Notes: generated from the sequence alone by a model not told the origin. A stretch of DNA of 64,000 nt from Hyphomicrobiales bacterium (GCA_900489925.1 UEHQ01000015.1:62001-126000); one strand, 5' to 3'; counted from the stretch's first letter, positions 46,469-57,972 are shown. Made by a program: numbers and translations.

Positions 46469-46606
46469 GGGAATCCCTTCTGAAATACTCTCGAGAATGA
46501 CTTGTAGCGCTGGACGCTAGAAAGGAAAGAGGGCGGAACCATGGAAGAATAAGGCAGCTCACGAGATGCTGAACGCGCTTGCCAAAATGATTCAGGAATA
46601 GACGAC

Positions 46607-46993
46607 ATGCAACTGATAACAAAAGCCAAAAGCTGGGCGAAGTCACTGAAAAGAGACATCGTCGCACTGTGGCTCGCCGCTCGCGACGATCGGGTGCCGT
46701 GGCATGCCAAGGCGGTGGCCGGTGCGGTCGCCGTCTATGCTCTCTCGCCGGTCGATCTGATACCAGACTTCATTCCTGTGCTCGGCTATCTCGACGACCT
46801 GATCATCGTGCCGTTTGGCATTCTGCTGGCGACCCGCCTCATCCCTCCCGCCGTCATGGCAGACCTTCGGGTTCAGGCCGCAGCACGACTGGAGCGACCG
46901 TCAGGGAGAGCAGGCATGATCTTTATCCTTGCCGTCTGGGCCTGCTGCATCATCTACATGGGCCTACTCTTTCTGAGGGCCCTTCGTCATTGA
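46607..46993 (+). CDS. DUF1232 (YkvA-like) membrane protein
   Basis: This 128-residue protein has the DUF1232 core VPWHAKAVAGAVAVYALSPVDLIPDFIPVLGYLDDLIIVPFGILLA and a C-terminal membrane helix. The SPVDLIPDxIPxxGxxDD pattern is diagnostic. Function unknown. It is followed 14 bases later by a small exported protein. Confidence 0.9.
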   Translation: MQLITKAKSWAKSLKRDIVALWLAARDDRVPWHAKAVAGAVAVYALSPVDLIPDFIPVLGYLDDLIIVPFGILLATRLIPPAVMADLRVQAAARLERPSGRAGMIFILAVWACCIIYMGLLFLRALRH

Positions 46994-47007
46994 ACAGGAA
47001 ACGATGC

Positions 47008-47361
47008 ATGATCTCACTTCGCGATATTGCCTTGGCGCTGACAGGCGCCTCCATGCTGCTGTTGCCTACAGCCAGCTACGCCGCCAGTTTCGATTGCGAG
47101 GCAAAGACGCTGCAGCCTGACGAGAAGGCAATATGCGATATCAGGGCGCTCAACGACGCCGACGTGAAGATGGTGACGACATTCGACCTTCTCTCCGGCC
47201 TGATGGCGATGGGAGCACGCGGCACGCTTCAGGACGAACAAACGGCATGGCTAAAGAAGCGACAGGCTTGCGGCGCGGACACGTCCTGTATCAAGGCCGC
47301 ATACGACGAGCGGCTGCGGCAACTGGACTCGACCTACAAAAAGATAAACCGGCCGCTTTGA
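47008..47361 (+). CDS. Small exported LprI-like protein
   Basis: This 117-residue protein has a signal peptide (about residues 1-26, ending ASYAA). The mature part reads DCEAKTLQPDEKAICDIRALNDADVKMVTTF, with WLKKRQACGADTSCIKAAYDERLRQLD at the end. The four-cysteine pattern and the xLxxxDxxL...Y arrangement resemble the LprI/DUF1311 group, some of which inhibit lysozyme. The activity is not established. It is probably co-transcribed with the DUF1232 gene. Confidence 0.8.
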   Translation: MISLRDIALALTGASMLLLPTASYAASFDCEAKTLQPDEKAICDIRALNDADVKMVTTFDLLSGLMAMGARGTLQDEQTAWLKKRQACGADTSCIKAAYDERLRQLDSTYKKINRPL

Positions 47362-47415
47362 GGCGACCGGTCCATATGAGCACCTGACTCTTAATCAGCG
47401 CGTCGAGATCGACCC

Positions 47416-49254
47416 TCAGCGGCTGCCGAGATCGCGCACCGCGCCACGGTCGGCGCTGGTTGCGAAGGCTGCGTAGGCCTTCAGCGCTGTCGTGACGTTG
47501 CGCTTGCGGACTTCGGCCGGATGCCAGCCCTTTTCCTCCTGCGCGGCACGGCGCGTGGCCAGTTCCTTGTCATCGACCCGCAGGCTGATGGTCCGGTTCG
47601 GGATATCGATGTCGATCATGTCGCCATCGCGAACAAGACCGATCGTGCCGCCGTTCGCTGCTTCCGGCGAAGCGTGGCCGATCGACAGGCCCGACGTACC
47701 ACCGGAGAAGCGGCCGTCGGTGATCAGCGCGCAAGCCTTGCCGAGGCCCTTCGACTTCAGATAGCTGGTCGGATACAGCATTTCCTGCATGCCCGGACCA
47801 CCCTTCGGACCTTCGTAACGGATGACGACGACGTCACCGGCGACGACATGGTTCGACAGGATCGCCTTTACGGCCGCGTCCTGGCTCTCATAGACCTTGG
47901 CCGGACCCGAGAACTTCAGGATCGATTCATCGACGCCAGCAGTCTTCACGATGCAGCCGTCGAGCGCGAGGTTACCCTTCAGGACCGCCAGGCCACCATC
48001 CTTCGAGAAAGGATGCTGCGCATCGCGGATGACGCCCTTCTCGCGGTCGAGGTCGAGTTCCTCCCAGCGAGAGCTTTGGCTGAAGGCGACCTGCGTCGGA
48101 ACACCACCTGGTGCGGCGCTGAAGAGATCGAAGGCAGCCTTGTTGTCGGTGACTGCGACATCCCATTGGGCCAGCGCTTCACGCATGGTCGGAGCATGGA
48201 CGGTCGGCAGGTCGACATTCAGCAGGCCGGCGCGATCGAGCTCGCCGAGGATCGCCATGATACCGCCGGCGCGGTGAACGTCTTCCATGTGAACGTCGGC
48301 CTTGGCAGGCGCAACCTTCGACAGGCAGGGAACGCGGCGCGACAGGCGATCAATGTCGTCCATCGTGAAATCGATCTCGCCTTCGTGGGCAGCAGCCAGA
48401 ATGTGCAGAACGGTATTGGTCGAACCACCCATGGCGATGTCGAGCGCCATGGCGTTCTCAAATGCGCCCTTGCTGGCGATGGTGCGCGGCAGAGCCGTCA
48501 GATCGTCCTGCTCGTAGTAACGGCGCGCAAGCTCGACCACGCGACGTCCGGCTTCAAGGAAGAGTTCCTTTCGGTCGGAATGGGTCGCCAGCGTCGAGCC
48601 GTTACCCGGCAGTGACAGGCCAAGGGCTTCGGTCAGACAGTTCATCGAGTTTGCCGTGAACATGCCGGAGCAGGAGCCGCAGGTCGGGCAAGCCGAGCGC
48701 TCGATGACGGCAACATCCTCGTCGCTGATCTTGTCGTCGGCCGCGGCAACCATGGCGTCGACGAGATCGAGCGCGACCTTCTTGCCATGCAGGACAACCT
48801 TGCCGGCTTCCATCGGACCGCCGGAGACGAAGACCGTCGGGATGTTGAGGCGCAGCGACGCCATCAGCATGCCGGGGGTGATCTTGTCGCAGTTCGAGAT
48901 GCAGACCATGGCGTCGGCGCAGTGGGCGTTGACCATGTACTCGACGCTGTCGGCGATGAGCTCGCGCGACGGCAGGGAATAGAGCATGCCGTCATGGCCC
49001 ATGGCGATACCATCGTCGACGGCGATCGTGTTGAACTCCTTGGCAACGCCACCGGCCGCTTCGATTTCGCGAGCAACGAGCTGGCCGAGGTCCTTGAGAT
49101 GGACGTGGCCGGGAACGAATTGGGTAAAGGAGTTCACCACCGCAATAATCGGCTTGCCGAAGTCAGAATCCTTCATGCCCGTTGCGCGCCAAAGGCCGCG
49201 CGCGCCTGCCATGTTGCGGCCGTGGGTCGTGGTTCTGGAACGATAAGCTGGCAT
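47416..49254 (-). CDS. ilvD: Dihydroxy-acid dehydratase
   Basis: IlvD dehydrates dihydroxy-isovalerate and dihydroxy-methylvalerate in branched-chain amino-acid and pantothenate synthesis. The 612-residue length, from the ATG at 49254 ([19 protein letters not shown]), is standard. Cluster and active-site motifs are [32 protein letters not shown] and the C-terminal [14 protein letters not shown]. It is a single gene, divergent from msrPQ. The 313 bases between them hold no gene, and I could not see a leader peptide or attenuator. Confidence 0.98.
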   Translation of the reverse strand: MPAYRSRTTTHGRNMAGARGLWRATGMKDSDFGKPIIAVVNSFTQFVPGHVHLKDLGQLVAREIEAAGGVAKEFNTIAVDDGIAMGHDGMLYSLPSRELIADSVEYMVNAHCADAMVCISNCDKITPGMLMASLRLNIPTVFVSGGPMEAGKVVLHGKKVALDLVDAMVAAADDKISDEDVAVIERSACPTCGSCSGMFTANSMNCLTEALGLSLPGNGSTLATHSDRKELFLEAGRRVVELARRYYEQDDLTALPRTIASKGAFENAMALDIAMGGSTNTVLHILAAAHEGEIDFTMDDIDRLSRRVPCLSKVAPAKADVHMEDVHRAGGIMAILGELDRAGLLNVDLPTVHAPTMREALAQWDVAVTDNKAAFDLFSAAPGGVPTQVAFSQSSRWEELDLDREKGVIRDAQHPFSKDGGLAVLKGNLALDGCIVKTAGVDESILKFSGPAKVYESQDAAVKAILSNHVVAGDVVVIRYEGPKGGPGMQEMLYPTSYLKSKGLGKACALITDGRFSGGTSGLSIGHASPEAANGGTIGLVRDGDMIDIDIPNRTISLRVDDKELATRRAAQEEKGWHPAEVRKRNVTTALKAYAAFATSADRGAVRDLGSR

Positions 49255-49567
49255 TGGTGTATTCCTCAAGGTGCCGGAAGTTATCGACGTTGCGTGGCGG
49301 CAAGGCTTGCGGCCGGGCAATCGCTGCTTTTTGGAATTGTCCTAATCCAAACGGCCTGTACTGTCACTACCGGGAAGGCCGAAACCGGTACGCTGAGCTG
49401 ATCGAGCGTCTACGTGGTCAGCGAGTATTTTGTTACAGTTTATCGCCTCACATGAGTACACAAAAAATTGGCTTCCCGCGCAAGCGCCTGACGGCATAAA
49501 TGATCCGAACATAGCGCTGATGCGTTGAAGGTTTGAGACCCTGTCATCGGGCTCAGGAGGTTTTGAC

Positions 49568-50515
49568 ATGCCAATGTACCGTCCGCCCAAGATCGCCGCT
49601 TCGGAGATCACGCCACAACAGATCTATCTGAAGCGTCGCGAGTTCCTCGGAGCGGCGGCGCTGGGCACCATGGCCCTCTATGGCGCCAGCGAGGCGAGCG
49701 CAGCCGCACTTTCGGTCGTTGACAGCAAGTATACCGTCGACGAGAAGGCAACGCCGCTCAAGGATGTGACCACCTATAACAATTTCTACGAGTTCGGCCT
49801 CGACAAGGGTGATCCTGCGGCACTTTCCGGTGACTTCAAGCCCCTGCCCTGGACGATCAAGGTCGATGGGATGGTCGGCAAGCCCGGCACGTTCGACATC
49901 GACGCCTTGATGAAGGAATTCCCGATCGAGAGCCGCACCTATCGCATGCGCTGCGTCGAGGCTTGGTCGATGGTTATCCCTTGGGACGGCTTTCCGCTCG
50001 CCTCCCTGCTCAACAAGGTCGAGCCGCTCGGAAGCGCAAAGTATGTCGCCTTCGAGACGGTCGTGCGCCCGGACGAGATGCCGGGGCAAAAGGGCATCTT
50101 CCAGTCGCTTGATTGGCCATACGTCGAAGGTCTGCGGCTCGATGAGGCACGCCATCCCCTGACTCTGCTTGCCGTAGGGCTTTACGGCCAGACACTGCCG
50201 AACCAGAACGGCGCCCCGATCCGGCTGGTGGTTCCCTGGAAGTATGGCTTCAAGGGCATCAAGTCGATCGTGCGGATCACGCTCACCGACCGGGAGCCGA
50301 AGAACACCTGGCAGGTCACCAACTCGCAGGAATACGGCTTCTACGCCAACGTCAATCCCGAGGTCGATCATCCACGCTGGAGCCAGGCGACGGAGCGGCG
50401 TATCGGCGAAAGCGGCTTCTTCGGCGCCAGCCGTCATCCGACCCTGCCGTTCAACGGCTATGCCGACGAGGTGGCCGGCCTCTACAGCGGCATGGATCTC
50501 AGGAAGAACTTCTGA
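49568..50515 (+). CDS. msrP: Periplasmic methionine-sulfoxide reductase catalytic subunit
   Basis: MsrP (YedY) is a molybdopterin enzyme that repairs oxidised methionines in periplasmic proteins. The 315-residue protein has a twin-arginine signal around residue 22 ([18 protein letters not shown]). The molybdenum-ligand cysteine is in [26 protein letters not shown] lies 8 bases before the ATG. Its stop overlaps the msrQ start by one base (TGATG). Confidence 0.96.
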   Translation: MPMYRPPKIAASEITPQQIYLKRREFLGAAALGTMALYGASEASAAALSVVDSKYTVDEKATPLKDVTTYNNFYEFGLDKGDPAALSGDFKPLPWTIKVDGMVGKPGTFDIDALMKEFPIESRTYRMRCVEAWSMVIPWDGFPLASLLNKVEPLGSAKYVAFETVVRPDEMPGQKGIFQSLDWPYVEGLRLDEARHPLTLLAVGLYGQTLPNQNGAPIRLVVPWKYGFKGIKSIVRITLTDREPKNTWQVTNSQEYGFYANVNPEVDHPRWSQATERRIGESGFFGASRHPTLPFNGYADEVAGLYSGMDLRKNF

Positions 50516-51171
50516 TGGCTACCCTCTCGTTCAGTCTGCCGAAGCGGTGGCAATCGGCTTCCGTCTGGGCGCTTTATGCCGTTGGCCTCCTGCCTGCCGC
50601 CTGGACCTTCTACCTCGGCGCAACGGATCAGCTGGGCGCGGACCCGGTGAAGACCTTCGAGCTTTTCCTCGGCCTCTGGACGATCCGCTTTCTCATCCTG
50701 ACGCTGGCCGTATCCCCTGCCCGCGATCTCTTGGGCTGGAACTATCTCCGCTATCGCCGCGCGCTCGGTCTCTTGACCTTCTACTACGCCCTGATGCACT
50801 TCACGGTCTACATGGTGCTCGACCAGGCCCTCGACCTTTCGGCAGTACTGGACGACGTCTTGAAACGGCCCTTCATCATGTTCGGCATGGGGGCGCTGGC
50901 GCTGCTGGTGCCGCTTGCGGTGACATCGAACAATCTCTCGATCCGCCGGCTCGGCCAGAATTGGGTGCGGCTGCATCGCCTCGTGTACATCATCGCCGCT
51001 GCCGGTGCCGTGCACTTCGCGCTGTCGACAAAGGTCCTCGATCTGCAGCAGTACACCTATCTCAGCCTGATCATCCTCCTGATCCTCTATCGCTCATGGA
51101 GACCGATCGCGCGGAGCAGGAAGCGTTCATCGGGGCGAGACCGTCGACCGGCTACGGCGAACGCCGCTTAA
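50515..51171 (+). CDS. msrQ: Heme-binding membrane subunit of the MsrPQ system
   Basis: MsrQ (YedZ) delivers electrons from the quinone pool to MsrP. The 218-residue ferric-reductase-like membrane protein has about six helices. The heme-ligand histidines are in YYALMHFTVYMVLDQ and in WVRLHRLVYIIAAAGAVHF. Translation is coupled to msrP by the overlapping stop and start. Confidence 0.95.
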   Translation: MATLSFSLPKRWQSASVWALYAVGLLPAAWTFYLGATDQLGADPVKTFELFLGLWTIRFLILTLAVSPARDLLGWNYLRYRRALGLLTFYYALMHFTVYMVLDQALDLSAVLDDVLKRPFIMFGMGALALLVPLAVTSNNLSIRRLGQNWVRLHRLVYIIAAAGAVHFALSTKVLDLQQYTYLSLIILLILYRSWRPIARSRKRSSGRDRRPATANAA

Positions 51172-51204
51172 CCCGCATAGGGCCTCATGAAGCAGACCCG
51201 CGCC

Positions 51205-51600
51205 TCAAATTGACGCATCCGTATCCGGCTGATTGATCATGGCTTCGATATTGTGGCCATCGGGATCAAGAACGAAACAAGCAAAGTAGTCGGGCCCATA
51301 GTGCGGGCGTGGGCCGGGAGCCCCATGGTCCCTGGCGCCGGCCTCGAGTGCGGCGTGATAGAAAGCCTCAACCTCAGACCTCTTGCTAGCACGAAAGGCG
51401 ATATGCACCGGCGTCAAAGGCGGCTGGCTATCGGCTTGTTGGATTTCGAACAGGCAACCATTGCCTATATCGAACGCCCAGAAAACGTCCTCTTTTCCGA
51501 AGGAAAGCGCGTATCCCAGCGGCGAAAATGCCGTCTCGTAGAAGATCTTGCTCTTCGCGAGGTCACCTACCGCGATAGTTATGTGGTCTATCAAGTGCAC
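51205..51600 (-). CDS. VOC-superfamily (glyoxalase/bleomycin-resistance-like) protein
   Basis: This 131-residue protein has paired beta-alpha-beta-beta-beta units. The metal-ligand positions are in LIDHITIAVGDLAKSKIFYETAF, PVHIAFRA and YFACFVLDPDGHNIEAM. Members include dioxygenases, lyases and antibiotic-binding proteins. The substrate here is unknown. It is a single gene between msrQ and the ribosomal cluster. Confidence 0.87.
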   Translation of the reverse strand: MHLIDHITIAVGDLAKSKIFYETAFSPLGYALSFGKEDVFWAFDIGNGCLFEIQQADSQPPLTPVHIAFRASKRSEVEAFYHAALEAGARDHGAPGPRPHYGPDYFACFVLDPDGHNIEAMINQPDTDASI

Positions 51601-51717
51601 GCTCCCAAAGACGCAACGGAGCCACGACGCTACGCTGGATCAGAAATCCACTCAACAGGCAAGCCGAGAGAGCAAGTGGACGATCGCGGTCGTCATGATC
51701 CGATCCCCACAAACGAA

Positions 51718-51745
51718 AACAGCCGGGCTTTTCAGCCCGGCTGTT
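51718..51745 (-). terminator. Terminator after rplQ
   Basis: AACAGCCGGGC (51718-51728) pairs with GCCCGGCTGTT (51735-51745). On the minus strand the stem runs into TTTTCGTTT. It ends the long ribosomal cluster. Confidence 0.93.
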
Positions 51746-51769
51746 CTGCTTCCGGCGAACCGGAAAGGA

Positions 51770-52195
51770 TTAAGCGGCTTCAGCAGCAGCTGCTTCAGCT
51801 TCAACGCGAGCCTTGTCGGCTGCGCCCTTGGCGTTTACGTCGCGATCGACGAATTCGACAACAGCGAGGGCAGCGTTGTCGCCCTGGCGGTAGCCAGCCT
51901 TCATGATACGCAGGTAGCCGCCGTTGCGGGTTGCGTAGCGCGAAGCGATTGCGTCGAAGAGCTTCGAAACAACAGCGGCGTCGCGGATCTGCGAGATCGC
52001 CTGACGACGAGCGTGCAGGTCGCCGCGCTTGCCGAGGGTGACGAGCTTTTCAACGATCGGACGGATTTCCTTTGCCTTCGGCAGGGTGGTCACGATCTGC
52101 TCATGGGTGATGAGCGAAGCCGCCATGTTGGCAAACATTGCCTTGCGGTGGCTAGCGGTTCTATTCAGCTTGCGGCCGGCTTTACCGTGGCGCAT
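51770..52195 (-). CDS. rplQ: 50S ribosomal protein L17
   Basis: L17 of 141 residues begins [24 protein letters not shown], the invariant N-terminus. It continues with the core [24 protein letters not shown]. The Ala/Glu-rich tail after residue 120 is common in alphaproteobacteria. It is the last gene of the cluster, with a terminator 25 bases beyond. Confidence 0.99.
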   Translation of the reverse strand: MRHGKAGRKLNRTASHRKAMFANMAASLITHEQIVTTLPKAKEIRPIVEKLVTLGKRGDLHARRQAISQIRDAAVVSKLFDAIASRYATRNGGYLRIMKAGYRQGDNAALAVVEFVDRDVNAKGAADKARVEAEAAAAEAA

Positions 52196-52240
52196 GGCTA
52201 TTCTCCTTCACTTGCAGGCATTCGCCTGCCGTTTGAACTG

Positions 52241-53251
52241 TTAGTACTGGTCTTCGTAACGCTTGGCGAGATCTTCGATGTTCTCAGGCGGCCATGCCGG
52301 CACTTCCATGCCGAGGTGCAGGCCCATGGAAGCGAGAACTTCCTTGATTTCGTTCAGCGACTTGCGACCAAAATTCGGTGTGCGGAGCATTTCTGCTTCG
52401 GTCTTCTGAATGAGGTCGCCGATGTAGACGATGTTGTCGTTCTTCAGGCAGTTTGCCGAGCGAACAGACAGTTCGAGTTCGTCCACCTTCTTGAGGAGCG
52501 CCGGGTTGAAAGCGAGTTCGGTGACTGCTTCTTCCTCGGTTTCCTTCTGCGGCTCGTCGAAGTTGACGAACACGCCAAGCTGATCCTGGAGGATGCGAGC
52601 CGCGAAAGCGACAGCATCTTCGCCGGAGATCGAACCATCGGTTTCGATCGTCATGTTCAGCTTGTCGTAGTCGAGAACCTGTCCTTCGCGGGTATTTTCA
52701 ACCTTGTAGGACACCTTCTTGACCGGCGAATAAAGGCTGTCGACCGGGATGAGACCGATCGGAGCATCTTCCGCACGATTACGGTCGGCCGGAACGTAGC
52801 CCTTGCCGTTGTTGACGGTGAATTCCATACGGATTTCGGCGCCCTCGTCGAGCGTGCAGATCACATGCTCGGGGTTGAGGATTTCGATATCGCCGACCGT
52901 CTGGATGTCGCCAGCCGTTACAACGCCCGGGCCCTGCTTACGCACGACCATGCGCTTTGCGTCATCGCCATCCATCTTGATGGCGATTTCCTTGATGTTG
53001 AGGACGATGTCCGTAACGTCTTCGCGGACGCCCGGGATCGACGAGAATTCATGCAGCACGCCATCGATCTGCACGGCCGTCACTGCGGCACCGCGCAGCG
53101 AGGACAGCAGAACGCGGCGAAGCGCGTTGCCGAGGGTGAGGCCGAAACCGCGCTCCAGCGGCTCTGCTACGAGCGTCGCCTTGGTGCGCGAGCTCGAAGA
53201 GAACTCGACCTTGTTCGGCTTGATCAATTCCTGCCAGTTTTTCTGAATCAT
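52241..53251 (-). CDS. rpoA: DNA-directed RNA polymerase subunit alpha
   Basis: This 336-residue protein has the N-terminal assembly domain ([24 protein letters not shown]) and the C-terminal domain that contacts UP elements and activators ([34 protein letters not shown]). It is encoded between rpsK and rplQ, as in other Rhizobiales. Confidence 0.99.
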   Translation of the reverse strand: MIQKNWQELIKPNKVEFSSSSRTKATLVAEPLERGFGLTLGNALRRVLLSSLRGAAVTAVQIDGVLHEFSSIPGVREDVTDIVLNIKEIAIKMDGDDAKRMVVRKQGPGVVTAGDIQTVGDIEILNPEHVICTLDEGAEIRMEFTVNNGKGYVPADRNRAEDAPIGLIPVDSLYSPVKKVSYKVENTREGQVLDYDKLNMTIETDGSISGEDAVAFAARILQDQLGVFVNFDEPQKETEEEAVTELAFNPALLKKVDELELSVRSANCLKNDNIVYIGDLIQKTEAEMLRTPNFGRKSLNEIKEVLASMGLHLGMEVPAWPPENIEDLAKRYEDQY

Positions 53252-53351
53252 ATTTTTGCCTTCCGTTCGTTGCCACCATCCAATCGTGACAACCGAGCTT
53301 GAGAAGCACCGGGAGCGAAGATCCGCTCACCGGTGTTGTGAATGGCGATGA

Positions 53352-53741
53352 TCAGACGCGGCGCTTCTTGCGCGGGCGGCAACCATTGTGCGGGATCGGC
53401 GTCACGTCGCGGATGGACGTGATCATGAAGCCAGCAGCCTGGAGCGCGCGCAGAGCGGATTCACGACCCGAACCCGGACCGCAAACTTCAACCTCCAGCG
53501 ACTTCATGCCGTGTTCCTGAGCCTTCTTGGCGCAATCTTCAGCAGCGATCTGAGCAGCGAACGGGGTCGACTTGCGCGAGCCCTTGAAGCCCTTGGCGCC
53601 AGCAGACGACCAGGCAATCGCGTTGCCCTGTGCGTCGGTGATCGTGATCATCGTGTTGTTGAAGGTCGAGTTGACGTGAGCAACGCCCGACGAAATGTTT
53701 TTACGTTCGCGACGGCGAACGCGTACGGCTTCCTTGGCCAT
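53352..53741 (-). CDS. rpsK: 30S ribosomal protein S11
   Basis: This 129-residue S11 begins at the ATG at 53741 ([16 protein letters not shown]). The [20 protein letters not shown] core, [23 protein letters not shown] and the C-terminal [13 protein letters not shown] are diagnostic. It lies on the SSU platform near the Shine-Dalgarno helix. Confidence 0.99.
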   Translation of the reverse strand: MAKEAVRVRRRERKNISSGVAHVNSTFNNTMITITDAQGNAIAWSSAGAKGFKGSRKSTPFAAQIAAEDCAKKAQEHGMKSLEVEVCGPGSGRESALRALQAAGFMITSIRDVTPIPHNGCRPRKKRRV

Positions 53742-53875
53742 TTGTATCCCTTTCTTGGATCTCTGCACCGCCGTAATGCCAGCGGCTACACCGGAACGAG
53801 ACCTTGCGGCCCTGCCCCAAACTCAAAAGAGGCCGGCGCAGACCGCCAGCCCCCACACTCCCGGTTTCCCGGAAA

Positions 53876-54244
53876 TTACTTCTTCTTACCAGCGATCGCC
53901 TTTGCCGGGCCCTTGCGGGTGCGGGCATTGGTGTGCGTGCGCTGACCGCGGACCGGAAGGCCACGGCGATGACGCAGGCCGCGGTAGCAGCCGAGGTCCA
54001 TCAGACGCTTGATGTTCATCGAGGTCTCGCGACGCAGGTCACCTTCGACCTGGTAATCGCGGTCGATGGTTTCGCGGATCTGCAGGACTTCAGCGTCGGT
54101 GAGCTGATTCACGCGACGATCAGCAGGAATACCGACCTTCTCGATGATTTCCTGTGCGAATTTCGGACCGATCCCGTGAATATACGTCAGCGCGATTACA
54201 ACGCGCTTTGCAGTCGGGATGTTGACGCCAGCGATACGTGCCAC
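53876..54244 (-). CDS. rpsM: 30S ribosomal protein S13
   Basis: S13 has 122 residues from a GTG start at 54244 ([19 protein letters not shown]), with AAGGAG 7 bases upstream. The upstream in-frame ATG at 54280 adds residues foreign to the family. The C-terminal [19 protein letters not shown] is typical. It heads the rpsM-rpsK-rpoA-rplQ group, with a promoter candidate upstream. Confidence 0.98.
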   Translation of the reverse strand: MARIAGVNIPTAKRVVIALTYIHGIGPKFAQEIIEKVGIPADRRVNQLTDAEVLQIRETIDRDYQVEGDLRRETSMNIKRLMDLGCYRGLRHRRGLPVRGQRTHTNARTRKGPAKAIAGKKK

Positions 54245-54410
54245 GCCTATTCTCCTTGCGTTCCAGTTGCCATCCGGCAAGTGGTGTCTCGTTACACGAC
54301 CCAGAGAGGTCGCAATTACAATTCAGGTTCTCAACAAGTCAAAACGATCGAACCCGGAATTCCCTTGGGAAGTCCGCGCCGATCGCATGAGATATCGCGA
54401 GTTGGCGCGG

Positions 54411-54439
54411 TGTTTAGCGGAATCAGCGCTTAAAAGCAA
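54411..54439 (-). promoter_or_regulatory. Candidate promoter for rpsM-rpsK-rpoA-rplQ
   Basis: On the minus strand TTGCTT (54434-54439) and TAAACA (54411-54416) are spaced by 17 bases. They lie in the 224-base gap between adk and rpsM, about 160 bases before the rpsM start, leaving room for a leader. Confidence 0.45.
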
Positions 54440-54468
54440 CCGCTTCCGCCAAGTTTATTTCCAAAGCC

Positions 54469-55119
54469 CTAAAGCTTCGAAAGAATGGCTTCGATCTCGT
54501 TCGTCACGTGATCGATGTCTGCCATGCCGTCAACCGACTTCAACTTGCCCTTGGCATAGTAGTAGCCGATCAGCGGCGATGTTTCCTTGTAGTAGGCGCC
54601 GAGACGGGTGACGACCGTTTCGCGGTTGTCATCGGGGCGACGCTTGAAGTGGGTCGAACCGCAACGGTCGCAGACCCCTTCCACCTTCGGCTTGACGTTG
54701 GTGTCGTGGTACCCTGCCCCACAGTTGGCGCAGGTGTAGCGGCCGGAAACGCGGTCCGCCAGAATCTTGTCGTCGACCTGGATCTCGATCACCGTCGAAA
54801 GCTCGATGCCCTTGCCTTTCAGCATGGCTTCGGTCGCGTCGGCCTGAACCAGTGTCCTCGGAAAGCCGTCAAGGATGAAGCCCTTGGCACAATCCGGAGC
54901 GTCGAGGCGCTCGGAGACGATGGCATTGACGATCTCGTCGGAAACAAGCTTGCCGGCGTCCATGACAGCCTTTGCCCGCTTGCCGACCTCCGTGCCCGCC
55001 GCAACGGCAGCACGAAGCATATCGCCCGTGGAGAGCTGCGGAATACCGTATTTCTCCACGATCCGCTGAGCCTGGGTCCCCTTACCCGCGCCCGGCGGCC
55101 CTAACAGTATGAGTCTCAT
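54469..55119 (-). CDS. adk: Adenylate kinase
   Basis: This enzyme interconverts ATP, AMP and ADP. The 216-residue protein has the P-loop [14 protein letters not shown]. The lid domain is the long, zinc-binding type with cysteines in [11 protein letters not shown] and [17 protein letters not shown]. The AMP site is [10 protein letters not shown]. Its start overlaps the secY stop by 4 bases. Confidence 0.99.
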   Translation of the reverse strand: MRLILLGPPGAGKGTQAQRIVEKYGIPQLSTGDMLRAAVAAGTEVGKRAKAVMDAGKLVSDEIVNAIVSERLDAPDCAKGFILDGFPRTLVQADATEAMLKGKGIELSTVIEIQVDDKILADRVSGRYTCANCGAGYHDTNVKPKVEGVCDRCGSTHFKRRPDDNRETVVTRLGAYYKETSPLIGYYYAKGKLKSVDGMADIDHVTNEIEAILSKL

Positions 55120-56456
55120 CGCCCCCTCTTTCCTCCGCGCAACTTCGATTTCTTGATCAGGCCTTCATACTGCTGGGCGATCAGGTGACCCTGGATCTGT
55201 GCCACCGTATCGAGAGTTACGCTAACCACGATCAAAAGCGAAGTGCCACCGAGGGACAACGGAATGCCCGTTTGCGACACCAGTATTTCCGGCAGAATGC
55301 AGACGAAGACGAGGTAGATCGCGCCGATGACCGTAATGCGGGTCAGCACGTAATCGATGTACTCTGCGGTGCGCTCGCCCGGGCGAATGCCGGGGATGAA
55401 GCCGCCATGCTTCTTCAGATTGTCGGCAGTGTCCTTCGGATTGAAGACGATGGCCGTGTAGAAGAAAGCGAAGAAGGCGATCAGCAGACCGTAAAGGAGC
55501 ATGTAGAGCGGCTGGCCATGGCCAAGGGCAGCGACAATAGACGTCGCCCAGGCCGGCAGAGCCGTGGTGTTCGCGAAGCCTGCGACCGTTGCGGGCAGCA
55601 GAAGGAGCGAAGACGAGAAGATTGCCGGGATAACGCCCGAGGTGTTGAGCTTCAGCGGCAGGTGCGACGTGTCGCCCTGGAACATGCGATTGCCGACCTG
55701 ACGCTTCGGATACTGGATCAGAAGCCGGCGCTGCGCACGCTCGACGAAGACGATGATGGCAATGACGGCGATGGCGATCACAATAACCGCGAGAATCAGC
55801 GTCGTCGACAGAGCGCCGGTGCGGCCGAGTTCGAGAGTACCAGCCAGTGCCTGCGGAAGGCCTGCCGCGATACCTGCGAAGATGATGAGCGAAATGCCGT
55901 TGCCGATGCCGCGCGAGGTGATCTGTTCACCGAGCCACATCAGGAACATCGTGCCGCCGAGCAGCGTGATGACGGTGGAAATGCGGAAGAAGATACCGGG
56001 ATCGACGACGAGACCATTGCCGCTCTCAAGGCCGACCGAGATGCCGTAAGCCTGAAGCGCACCGAGCAGCACCGTGCCGTAGCGGGTGTACTGGTTGATG
56101 ATCTTGCGGCCCTGCTCGCCTTCCTTCTTCAGGTTCTCGAGCGCCGGGACGACCGAGGTCATCAGCTGCACGATGATCGAAGCGGAAATGTAGGGCATGA
56201 TTCCGAGTGCGAAGATCGCCATGCGCTGGACAGCGCCACCGGAAAACATGTTGAAGAGACCGAGAATGCCGCCGGACTGGCCGCGGAAGGCCTGGGCGTA
56301 AGCTTCGGGGTTAAGACCCGGAAGCGGAATGTGCGTCCCAAGCCGGTACACGAGGAGAGCTGCCAGTGTGAACCACAGGCGCTTCTTGAGATCCTCGGCT
56401 TTGGCGAAGGTCGAGAAATTGAGGTTGGAAGCCAACTGTTCCGCTGCAGACGCCAT
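55116..56456 (-). CDS. secY: Protein translocase subunit SecY
   Basis: SecY is the channel-forming subunit of the Sec translocon. The 446-residue protein has ten membrane helices. Typical segments are [11 protein letters not shown] near helix 1, [29 protein letters not shown] and the C-terminal [18 protein letters not shown]. It is separated from rplO by 233 bases containing a terminator-like hairpin, so it probably has its own promoter, which I could not define. Confidence 0.99.
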   Translation of the reverse strand: MASAAEQLASNLNFSTFAKAEDLKKRLWFTLAALLVYRLGTHIPLPGLNPEAYAQAFRGQSGGILGLFNMFSGGAVQRMAIFALGIMPYISASIIVQLMTSVVPALENLKKEGEQGRKIINQYTRYGTVLLGALQAYGISVGLESGNGLVVDPGIFFRISTVITLLGGTMFLMWLGEQITSRGIGNGISLIIFAGIAAGLPQALAGTLELGRTGALSTTLILAVIVIAIAVIAIIVFVERAQRRLLIQYPKRQVGNRMFQGDTSHLPLKLNTSGVIPAIFSSSLLLLPATVAGFANTTALPAWATSIVAALGHGQPLYMLLYGLLIAFFAFFYTAIVFNPKDTADNLKKHGGFIPGIRPGERTAEYIDYVLTRITVIGAIYLVFVCILPEILVSQTGIPLSLGGTSLLIVVSVTLDTVAQIQGHLIAQQYEGLIKKSKLRGGKRGR

Positions 56457-56642
56457 GCGATTCTCCGCGCTACCAATTTCGGGTTCCCACTTGGGGCCTG
56501 TCCCGGAATCGGCATTTCTGAATTATTCAAAAGCGGGCTTCGGACGGATTGCGGGCGCAACCTATGCCTCACCCTGTTTTTAGTCGTACCGTCGATGACG
56601 CACGTGCGTCCAGCCGGTTTTTGTGAGGCTCACATATGGGAG

Positions 56643-56673
56643 CAAAATCGCCCGGTGTGAAGCACCCCGGGCG
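56643..56673 (-). terminator. Terminator-like hairpin between rplO and secY
   Basis: On the minus strand CGCCCGGGGTG and CACACCGGGCG pair with a single internal mismatch around a CTT loop, followed by ATTTTG. It lies just downstream of rplO and would separate it from secY-adk. The rest of 56457-56642 shows nothing I can name. Confidence 0.7.
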
Positions 56674-56689
56674 ACTTATCATAGATTAA

Positions 56690-57163
56690 TTATTCTGCAG
56701 CTGCGGCAGAAAGAAGCGTGACGGAACCGCCAGCCTTTTCGATCTTTTCGACAGCAGGCTTGGAAGCGCCAGCTACTTCGAACTTGACCTTTGCCTTCAG
56801 CTCACCGTCGGCGAGAACGCGAACGCCGTCCTTGACGCGACGGATAACGCCGGCAGCCTTGAGAGCTGCTGCATCAACCGTGGACTTGGCGTCGAGCTTG
56901 CCAGCGTCGATAGCAGCCTGAACACGCTCCAGGGACACGACAACGAAGTCGGCCTTGAAGATGTTGTTGAAGCCGCGCTTCGGCAGGCGACGGTAGATTG
57001 GCATCTGACCGCCTTCGAAGCCGTTGATGGCTACGCCCGAACGGGACTTCTGACCCTTGACACCGCGACCACCGGTCTTACCGGAGCCCGAACCAATACC
57101 GCGGCCGAGGCGCTTGCGGCTGTGGGTCGAACCTTCGTTGTCTTTAATTTCATTGAGTTTCAT
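56690..57163 (-). CDS. rplO: 50S ribosomal protein L15
   Basis: L15 has 157 residues from the ATG at 57163 ([26 protein letters not shown]). The glycine-rich [16 protein letters not shown] and [17 protein letters not shown] segments are invariant family marks. It is the last gene before the hairpin at 56643-56673. Confidence 0.99.
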   Translation of the reverse strand: MKLNEIKDNEGSTHSRKRLGRGIGSGSGKTGGRGVKGQKSRSGVAINGFEGGQMPIYRRLPKRGFNNIFKADFVVVSLERVQAAIDAGKLDAKSTVDAAALKAAGVIRRVKDGVRVLADGELKAKVKFEVAGASKPAVEKIEKAGGSVTLLSAAAAE

Positions 57164-57179
57164 AGCGAATACTCCCGGC

Positions 57180-57389
57180 TTACTTCTCGTCGACGATGCG
57201 AACGAGATGCTGGACAGCACGGATCATGCCACGAACGGAAGGGGTATCTTCCAGCGTGCGACGACGGTGCATCTTGTTCAGTCCGAGACCGATCAGCGTG
57301 CGCTGCTGTACGTCTGGACGGCGAATCGGGCTGCCGATCTGCTCGACGGTAACCGTCTTTGCTTCGGTCTTCTTTGTAGCCTTGGCCAT
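57180..57389 (-). CDS. rpmD: 50S ribosomal protein L30
   Basis: This 69-residue L30 has the core [30 protein letters not shown] and ends [18 protein letters not shown]. The first ~12 residues are a lysine-rich extension. It lies between rpsE and rplO. Confidence 0.98.
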   Translation of the reverse strand: MAKATKKTEAKTVTVEQIGSPIRRPDVQQRTLIGLGLNKMHRRRTLEDTPSVRGMIRAVQHLVRIVDEK

Positions 57390-57402
57390 GGATCAGCTCC
57401 TC

Positions 57403-57972
57403 TTATTCTTCAGAAGCGTTACCAGAAGCGGCACGGCGAGCCTGAAGCGTTGCATACTTGATGCCGCGCTGAGCTGCGATGTCCTTCGGGTGAACCTGGT
57501 GCTTCAGAGCGTCGAAGGTAGCGCGAACCATGTTGTATGGGTTCGACGAACCGGTCGACTTTGCAACGACGTCGTGAACGCCGAGCGTTTCGAAAACGGC
57601 GCGCATCGGACCACCGGCGATGATACCGGTACCGACCTTGGCCGAGCGAAGCAGAACCTTGCCGGCGCCATGGCGGCCGTGAACGTCGTGATGCAGCGTA
57701 CGGCCGTCACGCAGCGGTACGAAGATCAGTTCGCGCTTGGCAGCTTCAGTCGCCTTGCGGATTGCTTCCGGCACTTCGCGTGCCTTGCCGTGACCAAAGC
57801 CAACGCGGCCCTTCTGGTCGCCGACAACGACGAGAGCGGCGAAGCCGAAGCGACGGCCACCCTTAACAACCTTAGCAACGCGGTTAATCGCGACCAGCTT
57901 GTCGACGAATTCGCTATCGCGTTCTTCGCGGTTCTGGCGATCGTCGCGAGAACCTCTTCTTTCCTGTGCCAT
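57403..57972 (-). CDS. rpsE: 30S ribosomal protein S5
   Basis: This 189-residue S5 has a short charged N-terminal tail, then [21 protein letters not shown] and [24 protein letters not shown]. The [24 protein letters not shown] segment and [13 protein letters not shown] follow. It acts in decoding fidelity. Confidence 0.99.
   Translation of the reverse strand: MAQERRGSRDDRQNREERDSEFVDKLVAINRVAKVVKGGRRFGFAALVVVGDQKGRVGFGHGKAREVPEAIRKATEAAKRELIFVPLRDGRTLHHDVHGRHGAGKVLLRSAKVGTGIIAGGPMRAVFETLGVHDVVAKSTGSSNPYNMVRATFDALKHQVHPKDIAAQRGIKYATLQARRAASGNASEE

Noticed and set aside
51548..53302. 584-codon plus-strand frame opposite rplQ and rpoA
   Set aside because: It covers two essential minus-strand genes and their gap; no start signal or domain is visible.
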